From contig JAANYP010004869.1 in NCBI GenBank assembly GCA_020465985.1, positions 1,240,001 through 1,304,000 of the forward strand: a stretch of DNA of 64,000 bases, in the 5' to 3' direction. Under the pieces are notes generated by a model. It was not told the DNA's origin, did no database searches, and worked only from the letters and a program-made list of their open reading frames with translations. The stretch's first letter is position 1. Each line of letters begins with the position of its first letter. Below are positions 46,905-60,465 of the stretch, piece after piece. Position numbers and translations under genes: made by a program. Source of the DNA: Centrapalus pauciflorus. Its lineage: Eukaryota; Streptophyta; Magnoliopsida; Asterales; Asteraceae.

Positions 46905-47930
46905 GAGCAGGTTTTTTTAGGCCGAGGTTCCGAATGCGCAAAAAACTATTCCTACAAATAGTTAACGACATGGAACAAAATTATGAAGAATTTCCATTGT
47001 GAAGTATGCTAGAGGTAGAAGAAAATTTACAGCGTTACAAAAACACACATTTGCTATTCGGCAACTAGCATATGTCATGGTTCCTGATTCGTACAATGAG
47101 TATCTATATATGACAGAAAGGACTTCATGTGAAAGTTTGCAAGCATTTTGTAAGGATATTATTCAGATATACGACAGAGAATATTTGCGTAGATCGATTG
47201 CAAGCAATGTTTAAACTATATACGCGGTTCGTGAATTGAAACATGGATTCCGTTGAATGCTCGGGAGCGTTGACAGTACACATTGGACATGGTAAGATTG
47301 TCCAACGGCATGACGATGTCAGTACATGCGAGACGATCATCAATAGCTGACGTTTATGTTAGAGGCGATTGCATTACAAAATTTTATAGATCCGACACGC
47401 ATTCATTGGTGTTGCCAGTTCCAACAACTTCTTAATCAATCACCGTCATTCAACGAAGTTATAAATGAGATAACATCAGATATTCAGTTTGTGATTAACA
47501 GAACGCAATACAGACGTGTGTATTATCTCACCGGTGGGATATACCACGAGTGAGCTTGTGAAATCTTTTCGTGTCCAACCATTGATAAACAAAAGAGATT
47601 CAAGTAAGCGCAAGAGTAAACAAGAAAGACATTGAACGAGCTTTCGATGTATTCAAATCTCATTTCTCTATAATAAACAACCACACATGATCATGACACC
47701 CATGAAAAATTAGATCCATCATGTATGCTTGCGTCATATTACACAATATGATATTATAAAATGAATGTTTTGCAATATGTCAATTTCAAGAAACGAAGCT
47801 TCCATCCTAACAACATTCTGTTTCCAATAAATAATCTCACAACACATTTTTTTGAAATTCGTGATCGGGGAACACACAACAATCTTTGAGGGGATCTTGT
47901 GGAACATATTGCAGTAGTACATATATCCAG
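46905..47930 (+). pseudogene. Dead PIF/Harbinger transposase
   Basis: Pieces of a HARBI1/ALP1-like DDE transposase lie in order in shifting frames. First comes FRMRKKLFLQIVND with the N-terminal helix. Then GRRKFTALQKHTFAIRQLAY…DSYNEYLYM…ERTS…REYLRRS (46,999-47,214). A damaged 'HIGHGKIVQRHDD' segment stands where the first catalytic Asp region is expected. Next are LEAIALQNF…IHW…NQSPSFNEV…YYLTGGIYHE (47,356-47,553), KKDIERAFDVFKSHFSI near 47,610-47,680, CVILHNMIL at 47,731-47,757, and GDLVEHI near 47,893. At least four frame breaks and several stops separate them, so it cannot encode an active enzyme. Terminal inverted repeats and a 3-bp duplication were not located. Confidence 0.8.
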
Positions 47931-48640
47931 TTTAGACGACTATTATTTATTTTTAGTTTCATAATTTAGTTTCGTTTTTCTAGTTTCGCAATAGGTTTCG
48001 ATGTAATTTTAGTTATGTTAGTTTTAAATATTTATAAAATTAAGGGCACATATTATATATTAATTTGTTTTGATACTTAAATTAATAAGGATAGAAAGAT
48101 CTAGAATAATGGATATTTGTAAGTTAGAATGATGAAAATGATAAAGTTTGAATAGTTGATATTACGTTGAGTTGTGAAGGTGATGGATTTTTTGGTGTTT
48201 GGTGAATATGTTCTGCTATTCAGAAGTACTTTGTACTACATAACTTAATATGCTATTCAGAAGCAAAACTTCAATTTTTCTTTTTAACAAGACAAACAAG
48301 GCGGCCCCCTGCCCCCACTCGACTTTTTCTCTCTCTAAAAATTAATTGGGTAATGAGTATTAAGATAAGAATATTCGAATGATGGGTATTTTCAAAAAAT
48401 GAAAATGAAGATGGTGGATAGAAAAAAACTGATATGACGCTAATGTGTCTAAAATAATAAATTTTGAAAGGATAGTACAACCCTCACCCTAAGCAGGCTC
48501 AACCAGGGCCAAGTATATTTTATTGTAATTTGTTTATTTAAATTTAAATCATGTTTAATCATGACAAGTAAATAAAAAAGTGAGATTTAAAGAAGAATCT
48601 TTGCTTGTCTTTATCCTCTGGTTACTTTGTAACCGTCCGC
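47931..48640. other. Upstream region of the ERF gene
   Basis: AT-rich DNA with a GC-rich patch at 48,299-48,325. It is the most likely place for regulatory sites of the ERF gene, but none was identified with confidence apart from the TATA box. Confidence 0.4.
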
Positions 48641-48649
48641 TATATATAG
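48641..48649 (+). promoter_or_regulatory. TATA box of the ERF gene
   Basis: tatatatag lies 55-63 bases before the ATG at 48,704. The leader is therefore short, about 30 bases, with a CT-rich stretch (ctttctctctct) just before the start. Confidence 0.7.
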
Positions 48650-48703
48650 GCAACTTCATCAAGGCTGTGGCATTTCCCCTTTCTCTCTCTAACACCTCCA
48701 ATA

Positions 48704-51043
48704 ATGTGCGGTGGAGCAGTCATCTCCGACGTCGATCCGGTCTTCAAGCGAGGCCGGAAGCTGACGGCCGATGATCTATGGTCTGAGTTCGACACCTACG
48801 ATCTATTCGGCTGGGATTTCAAACCACAATCCGCTTCCGCCACTGAAGCTGCTTTCAAGGAAAATACCACTTCAAAGCCCAAAAAATTCATCAACAAAGG
48901 TACCATACGCTGATTTAACACATACTTATATGATTCTTCGCCAGAGGAAATTGAAACTGTTGCTTCGAATAGCACGCCATTGTGCAGTGCAATTTCTGTT
49001 TCACTTTTGCTCTTAGTTCGACACTGTTATACTTTTTCTAAAAAGTAAAACTAATCGTTACTTTCTGCCTTTATTGCTTGAATTAGATTTTTAATTTTTC
49101 GATCCGGATCTCTTCAGATAAAAGCAAAGCTACACTTTTAACCAATTTGAAGCTATAATTTCATTTTTATTTTTACTTATTATTATTAGCATATTATTCA
49201 ATTTAGTGACTTACGAATCTCTCTGTTTACGAATTGTGGACCAGTTGCTAGAACCTAGAATTTTGCAATTTATACATCTAAATTAGGGATTTCTTGAGCC
49301 AAAAATGGAACTTGATGTTATAGTTTAGACTTTAGAGGGATACTTTAAGCGGTGCCTTTTTCCCAAAAATACTACAAGGCAATGCCAATAGAGTGTTTTA
49401 CCATGTTTTAATTTCTTAATAATTACGATCTTTTTCTTTAAAAAAAAAAATGTTAATTTCACACCATTTATTTATTGGATCCATAAATAAAATCGGGAAA
49501 TTTTTGAAAAATAGTTCAAGGAACTTAAAAATAAAACCTTAATGGTGGAAAACAACTGTTTATTATAGGAAGAAATCTCAAAATCCAAAATGGTCTTATT
49601 AATATTTTTTTATCTATAAATAAAAAATAAATTTTTAAATTTATGAAAATTTCCTATATGCCCCTACCCCTCTATGCATTTTTAAAGGACATGTTTTTAA
49701 TACATAAAATATAATATTTTAATAAAAATTATAAAATTAACCCTTAATTTTTATGAAAGTATTAGGTTGCCTTTGGTTAACAAAAACTAGTCAATTTTCA
49801 ATTTCAGTTTTCAAGTTATAGTTTTTAGGAAAAAAACAAGGGTTTTTATAAAAAGTGAAACAAGATAAAGGTTTAGTTTTAAGAAGAATAAGATGTGTGA
49901 TTATAAAATAAGAAAAATGGGATATGTGATCGAAAAGTAAGAGTATTAAATAGAGTATTATAAAAAATAAATGGTAAGTAATAGAAAAGGAAGATGGAGA
50001 ATATGAAAATTGAAATGAAAATTTATGAAATTGTTGTTAAGTAAATAAGTTTTCATTTTTTATGTAAAGTGAGATGAAAATTTCGAAAAGTAAAATATTT
50101 CCGTTTTACGTTGTACTTATGATTTATGAAGTTATTAAAAAGAAAAACTATTTAACGCTAATATGTCAAGTAAAATAACCGAGGAAGTATAGGAACAATG
50201 TTCTAAAAAAAGTACATTGCTCATACCGCCTTACGTGACAATAATGACATAAACCCATTTAATACTAAACAACTTGAAATTTGAAAGTCAGGCTACGATT
50301 TGAAATTGAATGTAGAACAACTTGAAATATGAGTCCAATTTATTGATGTTGCATCTATTATTTTATTAAACATTATCATATCATTTTTATTATTATAAAT
50401 GATTGAAAGAATTTATTGATGACTAACAAACGATACACAACTGTCTTTCTTTATCCAATTCTTCCATGAATGGTGCTTTTATAATATAAAACCGACTTTA
50501 TGGCTTTGAAAGATCATAATAATTATTGCAGCAGCGACAGACGAAAAGGGTGGTCTGAAGCAGATTGAGAAGAAGGCTAAACCAAGGAAGAACAAGTACC
50601 GAGGGATCAGGCAGCGGCCATGGGGGAAGTGGGCAGCAGAGATCCGGGACCCGCAGAAGGGTGTTCGAGTCTGGCTTGGCACATTCAACACGGCTGAAGA
50701 AGCTGCTGGAGCGTATGATGAAGCAGCGAAGCGCATCCGAGGCAACAAGGCAAAGCTCAACTTTCCTTCACCACCCACTAAGAAGCTGTGTGTCAAGAAC
50801 CCCACCGAGTCAACTCAGTCGATGGTTGATCATGAAGCAACACCTGCATTGATGAATTATGATCGGTTCCCGAACCAATCTTACTATTCAAACAGCAACA
50901 GTGTGCCGGATGAGCATGAGTTTGAGCTGAAGGAACAGATCTCCAACCTGGAGAGGTTCTTAGGTCTGGATCATGAGTTGAGTCCGTTTGGTGGTGAGTC
51001 GGCTCATCTTTGGATGATGGATGACTTCCCAGGTATGGTTTGA
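48704..51043 (+). CDS. Group VII ERF transcription factor (RAP2.3-like)
   Basis: An AP2/ERF DNA-binding transcription factor of 235 residues. Exons are 48,704-48,899 and 50,532-51,043, with a 1.6-kb intron in phase 1. It starts MCGGAVISD, the group VII N-terminal motif. Cys2 is the residue that in Arabidopsis members is oxidised and routes the protein to oxygen-dependent N-degron breakdown. GRKLTADDLWSEFD follows, as in RAP2.3. The AP2 domain is residues 87-144: KYRGIRQRPWGKWAAEIRD with the ERF-type Ala and Asp, then VWLGTFNTAEEAAGAYD and IRGNKAKLNFP. A basic KPRKNK stretch precedes it. The C-terminus has ELKEQISNLERFLGL and ends LWMMDDFPGMV, both typical. It probably binds GCC-box or hypoxia-type promoter elements in the nucleus. 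The intron acceptor is GCAGCAG and may add or omit one Ala. A frame in another register at 50,565-50,852 is a shadow. Confidence 0.93.
48900..50531 (+). other. Intron of the ERF gene
   Basis: It starts gtaccat and ends ttattgcag (or three bases later). It is AT-rich with no recognisable transposon ends and no competing gene. The 81-codon frame at 48,771-49,016 runs across the donor and is not coding. Confidence 0.8.
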
Positions 51044-52388
51044 GCTGTATGGAAACAAAAACAAAAGAAGGCTAGAGTTTGTGTTAATGATGGAGGTGAT
51101 TGAGGAATAAGTTGTGTTGCTGGTGGCCTATAACTGCAGGTAGTAGGCACAACATATATAAATATATATATATATATGCATGTGTGGTTTCCTAGTCTTA
51201 ATTTTGTGTTGTGTTGGCTACTTAATTACTTTAGAATGTATGTTTACAGACAGTTACAGACATGTCTCTGTGGTATTTGGGGTATGCATGTAGATATATA
51301 TATATAGTTGGTTATTGTTTATTAAGGAAGGAGCTGTAGCCTAGCCTAGCCTAGCTTGTATATCCATCAACTTTCCAAACATACATTTCAATCTCAAGAT
51401 ATATTTGATCACATGAACAAGCAGCGTGATATCATTTTCATGATATCTTTACTTATGGCCAGAAATATAAAAAAAAAACTAAGAAAATTGGGTCTTTCTT
51501 TTGCCCTAACAATATATCATTATATGTTTAATGTTACATTGTACAAAACTAGCTATAAATGCAACCTTTTAATCATAGCTAGAGTTCTTATTACATAAAA
51601 GTGTTGTAAATATAGTTGTGTTGTAGTTTCAAAATATAATATGCCACATATAAAAGAACATTAAGAATTAGATGTATAATTATTAAAAGGTTAAAAAAAC
51701 TAATATGATAAAATTACAATTAACAGTTAACTATAAGCGACATAATTACCAAAAAGATTTTGAAAAGCAATTAAGCATAAAAATGATTACAAACGATGAA
51801 ACTCCAGGTACGACACCGAACTTAATGCATGGGCCCATTTGCCCATTTCCTTATCATTTTGTTCGCTACTGCCTACCTGGCGTTTATAAACTTAAAGACA
51901 ATATACATTTATTTTATAATAAATATGACATTTTCTAAAACTTTTTTCTTTTTTTTCCAAAAAAAAATAAATCAATCAATCAACTGGCCAACTGGGTGTA
52001 TGACTTAAGATCATTCCATTTTAGTTTTAAGGCATTTTATGATTAGTTTTATTTATGTATATCTTTCAGTTTTATCGTATTTTAGATAATTTAGGCTCAA
52101 ACATTCCAAGTATATTTAGAGCTATGTTTTGTTTTGGCCTCTCGTGTCTTTATTTAACTGTCTAGGGACATCTTTGTTAGTTCCTTGAATTTCAATTATC
52201 TTAGGTTTCTATTAAAAAAAATCGTTGCATTAAAAAAAATTATTTTCATAAGGATAGCATAAATAGTTAAAGGCAAATAACTTTAGCAAAGAGACAACCA
52301 GAATAAATATTATATAGTTGCTACTTTGATCCTTTGAAGATTATATTCTTTAAATTGTTGCATGACCTTATAAATTATATATATAGAT
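51044..52388. other. 3' flank of the ERF gene and intergenic DNA
   Basis: The untranslated region probably extends to about 51,360. 'agcctagcctagcctagc' is a short direct repeat near 51,340. Frames at 51,356-51,598 and 51,705-51,938 have no recognisable domain. Confidence 0.4.
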
Positions 52389-52768
52389 AGTTCAAGTGAG
52401 TACCATTTATAATGCAGTGCATCAAAAAGTACCGTTCTTAAAATTAACTTTTTTGATTTTTTTTCTTTTATAAACATGTTTCAATCAACATTACAAAAAT
52501 GATATATAAATTTCACGCAAATTCCCACATTTTAAGTACATGAAATCATGCATCACATAAATGTACGTTCACATATATGCAAATTTATGTAAGTGTACAT
52601 TCACATCATTTTTAAAGAGTTAGTAGATGTGAATATACGTGAAATTTACATATGATCTTTATAATGTTAATTAAAATAAGTTTATGGAAAAAAATTCAAA
52701 TTTTATTAAAGAAGTTACATTCTGGTGACTGGTGCGCTGCATAATGAGTGGTACTCTCTTGAATCATA
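52389..52768 (+). mobile_element. Family-B MITE (B4), fold-back
   Basis: The left end 'agttcaagtgagtaccattt' pairs with the right end 'gagtggtactctcttgaat'. The inner arms 'caacattacaaaaatgatat' and 'catatgatctttataatgtt' are complementary. It has the same design as B3 at 23,092. Confidence 0.7.
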
Positions 52769-52769
52769 T

Positions 52770-52864
<95 letters not shown>
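52769..52864. repeat. Compound (CT)n-(TA)n-(CA)n microsatellite
   Basis: Three consecutive dinucleotide blocks begin at the right edge of MITE B4. Confidence 0.9.
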
Positions 52865-53440
52865 TCAGAGACGAATGTTCATTGTAAATTAATTACAATA
52901 TTGGTAAACAAAATGTAGTGATTGTTTTATATATTTTATAGAAGGTTGTCTGTCGGCTAAAATCTCTCACTGAAACAGACTACTTCAAATTAATAAATTC
53001 AGCGAAAATGGTTTGCAGGCGAAATCATTAAATTTGAACTTCATTCGCCATGTTGCAAGTAAACCAAAATGTAAAAGGTGTAACACTTGTCCAAAAGCAA
53101 GAAAGTTTGATTACGAATTGCAATAAGAATTTGTTGCAATTATATAAAACAAATTTGAAGGATACATTGCATCTAATCACAATCTATGACCAAATATTTA
53201 TATAAGAATATTATTTAACAATATAATATTAATTAACACCACCAATTTGCTCATAAATTGATGGAACAACATTGTCTTCATTCATGCACCTTCTCTTTCT
53301 TTCTTGTACGAGGTCCATATATATTCTTTTCTTTATGATTCATATCCTTTTCTCCTTTCTCCAACAACTTTAGAGTTATGATTTAATTAATCAAATGCTT
53401 ACCTCATTAATTTCTTTTGATAAAGTGGTCTGGATATAGA
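52865..53440. other. AT-rich intergenic DNA
   Basis: No gene, RNA gene or transposon end was recognised in this stretch. Confidence 0.4.
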
Positions 53441-53443
53441 TTT

Positions 53444-53645
53444 AAGTTCAAAAAAGTATTTTTTGAAATCAAATGCACCTAAAGGTATCAATTTTTAAAA
53501 AGATTAATTTTTTTTTTCATAATCATGTTTAAATTAATTAACACGAACGACGTGTAAATTTCACATATGTTCAGACTTTCTACGTCCTTAAAAACTATGT
53601 AAATGTTTATGAATATTTATGTGAGTGATCATTCCAGTGAATGAT
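53444..53645 (+). mobile_element. Family-B MITE, left-half relic
   Basis: 'taagttcaaaaaagta' is followed by 'tcataatcatgtttaaatta' and 'gtgtaaatttcacata', the order found in the left arms of B3 and B4. The right arm is missing and a compound microsatellite stands in its place. Confidence 0.45.
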
Positions 53646-53655
53646 CGCGCGCGCG

Positions 53656-53710
<55 letters not shown>
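53646..53710. repeat. Compound (GC)n-(CA)n-(TA)n-(GA)n-(CA)n microsatellite
   Basis: Five dinucleotide blocks in succession, directly after the B-family relic. Confidence 0.9.
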
Positions 53711-53717
<7 letters not shown>

Positions 53718-54322
53718 CTTTCTTTAACTGTGTTATAAATATATAATAATCTATGATTAATATTTACGTAATTTTGGTTGTTAATAGTTATTTTTTATCT
53801 ATGTTAGTACAAACATGTTGTTATTTACTTTCATTTGGTTATATTTCATATAAAATTTCATCTTTTATTGTTAAAAAGATATTCAATATCGTTTGAAAAA
53901 TTGTTAACTCTAATTTTTTAGACAAGTTTTAGGTTTGGGTTCGTATATATAAACGGGTAACAGAGTCTTATTGGCCACCCAATGGAGACCCAAACCCACA
54001 AGGACCTGATGAGGTTCCCCGATAAACAATCCGATGATGAACGGGGCGGGGACGGGGAGACCAATCCCTTTTCCGAACCCGCTCCGTTGCCATTTCTAGT
54101 GATCATTCATACCATTCACATGATTCCTTTTTTGAATCTAAGATGTGATCCTTTTGATGAAAAGTCTTATAATGATTGTTTATAAATGTCAATGCAAAAA
54201 AAATTATATGAATGGTTATTCACAAAAGATACGTTGGATATTGAGAGATATGATGATAAACCTGATTCTATACACGCACAAACGATCATTGTATTATATC
54301 GTTATAATTAAACAAAAAACCA
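53711..54322. other. Intergenic DNA with a GC-rich transposon-like patch
   Basis: The segment 53,925-54,100 contains 'ggggcggggacggggagacc' and 'cccgctccgttgccatt', a composition common to ends of dispersed plant DNA transposons. The frames across it are unrecognised and probably not genes. Confidence 0.35.
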
Positions 54323-54787
54323 TGGGCGGACCCAAATGGATTTAGGTGGTGGCACGTGTCACCGGTCCTTCTGCTAATAACTTTGTTTCGTAATGTAATT
54401 TTTACGATTTTTTATTTGTGCAAACAGTGATTTTTTGAACATGCAACTGTGCTTTTCAAATATTAAAACTATTTAATCAAAAACTTTTATAACCTTCAAT
54501 CAGATAAATAAATCTATAATGTAATTATTTATAATTTAATGTAGCAAATAAAAAATGTGAAATAATAATATAAAGCTCAATTTAAATACTCAATAAGTCA
54601 TTATTATTTATAATTTAGGTTCATTTCATGAAATCCAATTCCATTATTCTTATTTAATCCCAAAATTTATAAAATCTCAATTTATCATTTGTTAACCCGA
54701 TTCGACGAATCTAATTAATAAATATATAAAATCGAAAACACGGCTCAATTTTGTGCCATTGGCGATCGAAAATCCTAGGTCCGCCAC
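54323..54787. mobile_element. Putative MITE with GGGCGGACC ends
   Basis: tgggcggacccaaatggatt at the left is matched by the inverse of 'aatcctaggtccgcca' at the right. The body is AT-rich and non-coding. A target duplication was not found, so the superfamily is undecided. A shorter related piece (catgggcagacctaggccgg) occurs at 55,209. Confidence 0.45.
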
Positions 54788-55728
54788 TGCAGAAAACGAC
54801 AATTATAAATAAATTGTTAATCAAGTTCCAGTTGGTCAGAACGGGTACGTAGCTGACTTAGATCGAGAAGAAAACTATGAGGTTCAAATTAGCGTGGTTG
54901 AGTACATCGTCTTGCAAACCTTTTTAGCAAAAGGAAGAACAAATAATAAATTCTTGAAGAGAAATTAAGAATTAAGGTAGATGGAGTTCCTTAATTACGT
55001 AAAATGAAACTTGAGCCAAAAATGCTTGAGCGGACACTCTTGTCACACGTGCAGATGATCGATCAAGCAGAATTGAAGCACAATATATATGCATGGGTGC
55101 ATGACATGACTCGAGTCATGTTGCTTTCTCAGACGATGCATGAATGCGACATATATTATGTGATGCTCCACTTTTGCCTTTGATTTTTTTTTTTTTTTTA
55201 ACAATATCATGGGCAGACCTAGGCCGGTAACACAGGCAACCGGTTCCCAAATCAATAATCATGTTGTGTGATATAATTCTTTTTGAAATTTTCTATTGTG
55301 TAACCGGCAAATTTTAAAGTGTGCAATCGGTGTATTTTTAAAATCTGAAAATTTTAAGCTTACTTAAAATTTTTATAATATAAACAAAACAACTAAATTT
55401 GTAGTATACATTTTTTTAATTATTATTTACTCAATTATAACTCTAAATTCTAAAAATAAACTCAAAATCAACCCCTTCATATTTTATCAACCCACTTTTT
55501 AAATTTTATTAGTCTAACTAGACCCAAAATTCAGTACTTAAAAGTTTTTAAAGAAAATCATCAAAAATGTCCAGTAGATGAAACGGGATAATTTCTTATT
55601 TGTTTACATAATTAACTTGAAATCAATTATAGTTTTATTTAAAATCGTTTTGTGTCTTTGAAATCTTGTTTGGTTTGTACTATTTTAAATTGTTTATATT
55701 CATTTGTTGGTTGGACCGACCAATCCAA
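54788..55728. other. Intergenic DNA
   Basis: It contains a fragment related to the preceding MITE near 55,209-55,250 and then AT-rich sequence. The 70-codon minus-strand frame at 55,043-55,255 has a poly-Lys run from a T tract and is not convincing. Confidence 0.35.
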
Positions 55729-55777
55729 CTAGCTGAATACCCGTGCGTTGCTCGGGTGATATGTGATGAAATTAATA
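55729..55777 (-). mobile_element. Helitron 3' terminus (H5)
   Basis: On the minus strand cccgagcaacgcacggg forms a GC-rich hairpin, followed by tattcag and CTAG before T. This is a classic plant Helitron 3' end. The element continues to higher coordinates and carries the SINE at 55,791. No 5' end was identified. Confidence 0.6.
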
Positions 55778-55790
55778 TTTATAATTAATT
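55778..55790. repeat. 13-bp target duplication of the SINE, left copy
   Basis: tttataattaatt here is repeated at 55,966-55,978. Confidence 0.75.
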
Positions 55791-55965
55791 TTTTTTATCG
55801 GAAAATTAACATACTCCTAATCCTAAACTATCATTTTGCCCCAAATGGAGACTTCAGAAGTTACTTCCACTGCCTAAATTCCAACTTGTCTCCGACGAGA
55901 GTTGAACCCGTGACCCAACACTTGCACGTCACCTCTCATATGAAATGGGCTAAACCCCATTGGTT
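55791..55965 (-). mobile_element. tRNA-derived SINE, about 175 bp
   Basis: On the minus strand it starts 'aaaccaatggggtttagccc', giving a box-A-like TAGCCCATTTC, and about 45 bases later GTTCAACTC, an exact match to the box B consensus of RNA polymerase III promoters. It ends in a short A run (a T run on the plus strand). A 13-bp duplication flanks it. All four features together identify a retrotransposed SINE. The 69-codon frame on the plus strand is an artefact. Confidence 0.75.
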
Positions 55966-55978
55966 TTTATAATTAATT

Positions 55979-56990
55979 GATGACACAACAAAAATTTATT
56001 TTTTTTAAGAAAACTATACATTGTTTGCGAAGAAAATGTTACTTATATTAATCATGAATATTAATTATGACACATAATTATATTTGAAATCTATACATAT
56101 CTAGTTTAATACATGTGAGTTGATCAAAAAACTGATTTTAGTTAAAAAAAATCGTGTATAAGAATGAAGAATATAGAAAAATAATAATAATTTACAATAA
56201 AATGAAAACCCATCATTTTTCCATCAACTAATATAGAAACACATATTTGCAAAGTATTACTTATAATATCGTCTAACATAATTTTATAATAACAATTTAT
56301 TTAAACCAATTAATAAAATGTTATCAAACAAAAGTAGATATCATAAAAAAATTTAATAAATCTTAATAAAATCACATTGAACAATTTAAACGGCAAATGA
56401 GATTTCTCATTGGCTAAAAAATTATTTGAAACATTATCGCTTCATTATTAACAGAGATCTTCATTGTTTTTCATTGTATACTGAAAGAATATTAAAATAT
56501 GTGTAATTTGGAAACATTAATACATAAACAACACAAAATAATGAGAAGATTTAAATGTAAAAAAAGTATATCAACGCGATGTTTTTTCTGAGGTTTGAAT
56601 TAGGGATGACACAATTTTGACCCAACGTTCGGGACGATAAAAATGACTCGTAGTAAAAAAAGTAAGCCAACACATAATTTTTTCTAAATAATAAATGTCA
56701 TATGTTTACCTATTTTATAATATATGCTAATTAAAAAACTACTTTTATATGTTTATCTGCCGTATTTTATATGTTTATTAAACCGACTCATCAATAAAAT
56801 TTAAATTTAAATGTAAATGTTATATACATTTAATAAGTTTTTTTCCATTTACTTATAAATTTATTAGATAAACATTATATTAAATTTTTAAATTTTTAAA
56901 AAAAAGTAAACAAACGATATATAAAAAAATATTTCATTATATTTTAAATTATAATAGAATATATAATATTGTTTTATCTATAAACTAAAA

Positions 56991-56997
<7 letters not shown>
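55979..56997. other. AT-rich DNA, probably interior of Helitron H5 plus a hAT-like piece
   Basis: Mostly A/T. At 56,603-56,650 'gggatgacacaattttgacc' resembles a hAT-type MITE end. No gene was found. Confidence 0.35.

Positions 56998-57062
<65 letters not shown>
56998..57062. repeat. (TA)n microsatellite
   Basis: First TA block of the MITE array. Confidence 0.9.
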
Positions 57063-57065
<3 letters not shown>

Positions 57066-57325
57066 AAGTTCAATAGAAAACCACCATGCACCGGAAAACT
57101 TGTGAAAACCGCACTTCATCACCACAAATGCATCAAATTCCTCGCGTGATGCATCAAAATCCTGCGTGATGCATCAAATTTCCCGCGTGATGCATCAAAA
57201 TCCCGTGTGATGCATCACCTTATTTACGATCATGCCACCGCGTTTTTCATGAAATGCACCAAATCGGACGGTAGGCGTAGGTTTCCATAGTTTTCAGGTG
57301 CATAGTGATATTCCATTGAACCCAC

Positions 57326-57327
<2 letters not shown>
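57063..57327 (+). mobile_element. Family-C MITE (C1), about 265 bp
   Basis: The left end 'gttcaatagaaaaccaccat' pairs with the right end (…'gatattccattgaac'). The interior holds four copies of a unit like 'gcgtgatgcatcaaa' plus 'ttccc'. It is flanked by TA blocks and is non-coding. Confidence 0.75.

Positions 57328-57400
<73 letters not shown>
57328..57400. repeat. (TA)n microsatellite
   Basis: TA block between MITEs C1 and C2. Confidence 0.9.
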
Positions 57401-57401
<1 letters not shown>

Positions 57402-57749
57402 GGGGGTTCAATGGAAAACCAACATGCATCGGAAAACCTTGGAAAACCTCCATGCACCACCACAAATGCATCACAATTCCCGCGTGATGCACCGTCTTTC
57501 TGCATAATGCACCTGAAAACTTGTGAAAACCGCACTGCACCACCACAAATGCATCAAATTTCCCGCATGATGCATCAAAATCCCGCGTGATGCATCAAAT
57601 TTCTCGCGTGATGCAGCAAAATCCCGCGTGATGCATCATTTTATTTACGATCATGCCACCGCGTTTTTAATGAAATGCATCAAATCAGACGGTATGCGTA
57701 GGTTTCCACAGTTTTCCGGTGCATAGTGGTTTTCCATTGAACCCACCCA
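57401..57749 (+). mobile_element. Family-C MITE (C2), with a duplicated left end
   Basis: It has the same terminal inverted repeats ('gttcaatggaaaaccaacat' / 'gtggttttccattgaaccc') and the same 'gatgcatcaaa' core as C1. About 85 extra bases at the left repeat the start of the element ('gaaaacct…gaaaacc', 'caccaccacaaatgcatca' occurring twice), making it longer. Minus-strand frames of about 100 codons spanning C1 and C2 are repeat artefacts. Confidence 0.75.
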
Positions 57750-57767
57750 TATATATATATGTATATA
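57750..57767. repeat. Short (TA)n block
   Basis: About nine TA units, one interrupted by G, between C2 and C3. Confidence 0.85.
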
Positions 57768-58035
57768 GAGGGAGGTTCAACGGAAAACCACAATGCACCT
57801 GAAAACTTGTGAAAACCGTACTGCACCACCACAAATGCATCAAATTCCCCGCGTGATGCATCAAAATCTCGCGTGATGCATCAAATTTCCCGCGTGATGC
57901 ATCAAAATCCCGCGTGATACATCACCTTATTTACGATCATGCCACCGCGTTTTTCACGAAATGCACCAAATCGGACGGTATGCGTAGGTTTCCATGGTTT
58001 TCACGTGCATAGTGGTTTTCCATTGAACCCACCCC
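57768..58035 (+). mobile_element. Family-C MITE (C3), about 268 bp
   Basis: It is nearly the same as C1 in length and sequence, with terminal repeats 'gttcaacggaaaaccacaat' and 'agtggttttccattgaaccc'. It ends at a TG/TA microsatellite. Confidence 0.75.

Positions 58036-60465
<2,430 letters not shown>

Noticed and set aside
56101..56130. CTAG followed by 'tttaatacatgtgagtt', a possible further Helitron end
   Set aside because: On the minus strand the base after CTAG is A, not T, and the hairpin is weak, so the Helitron rule is not met.
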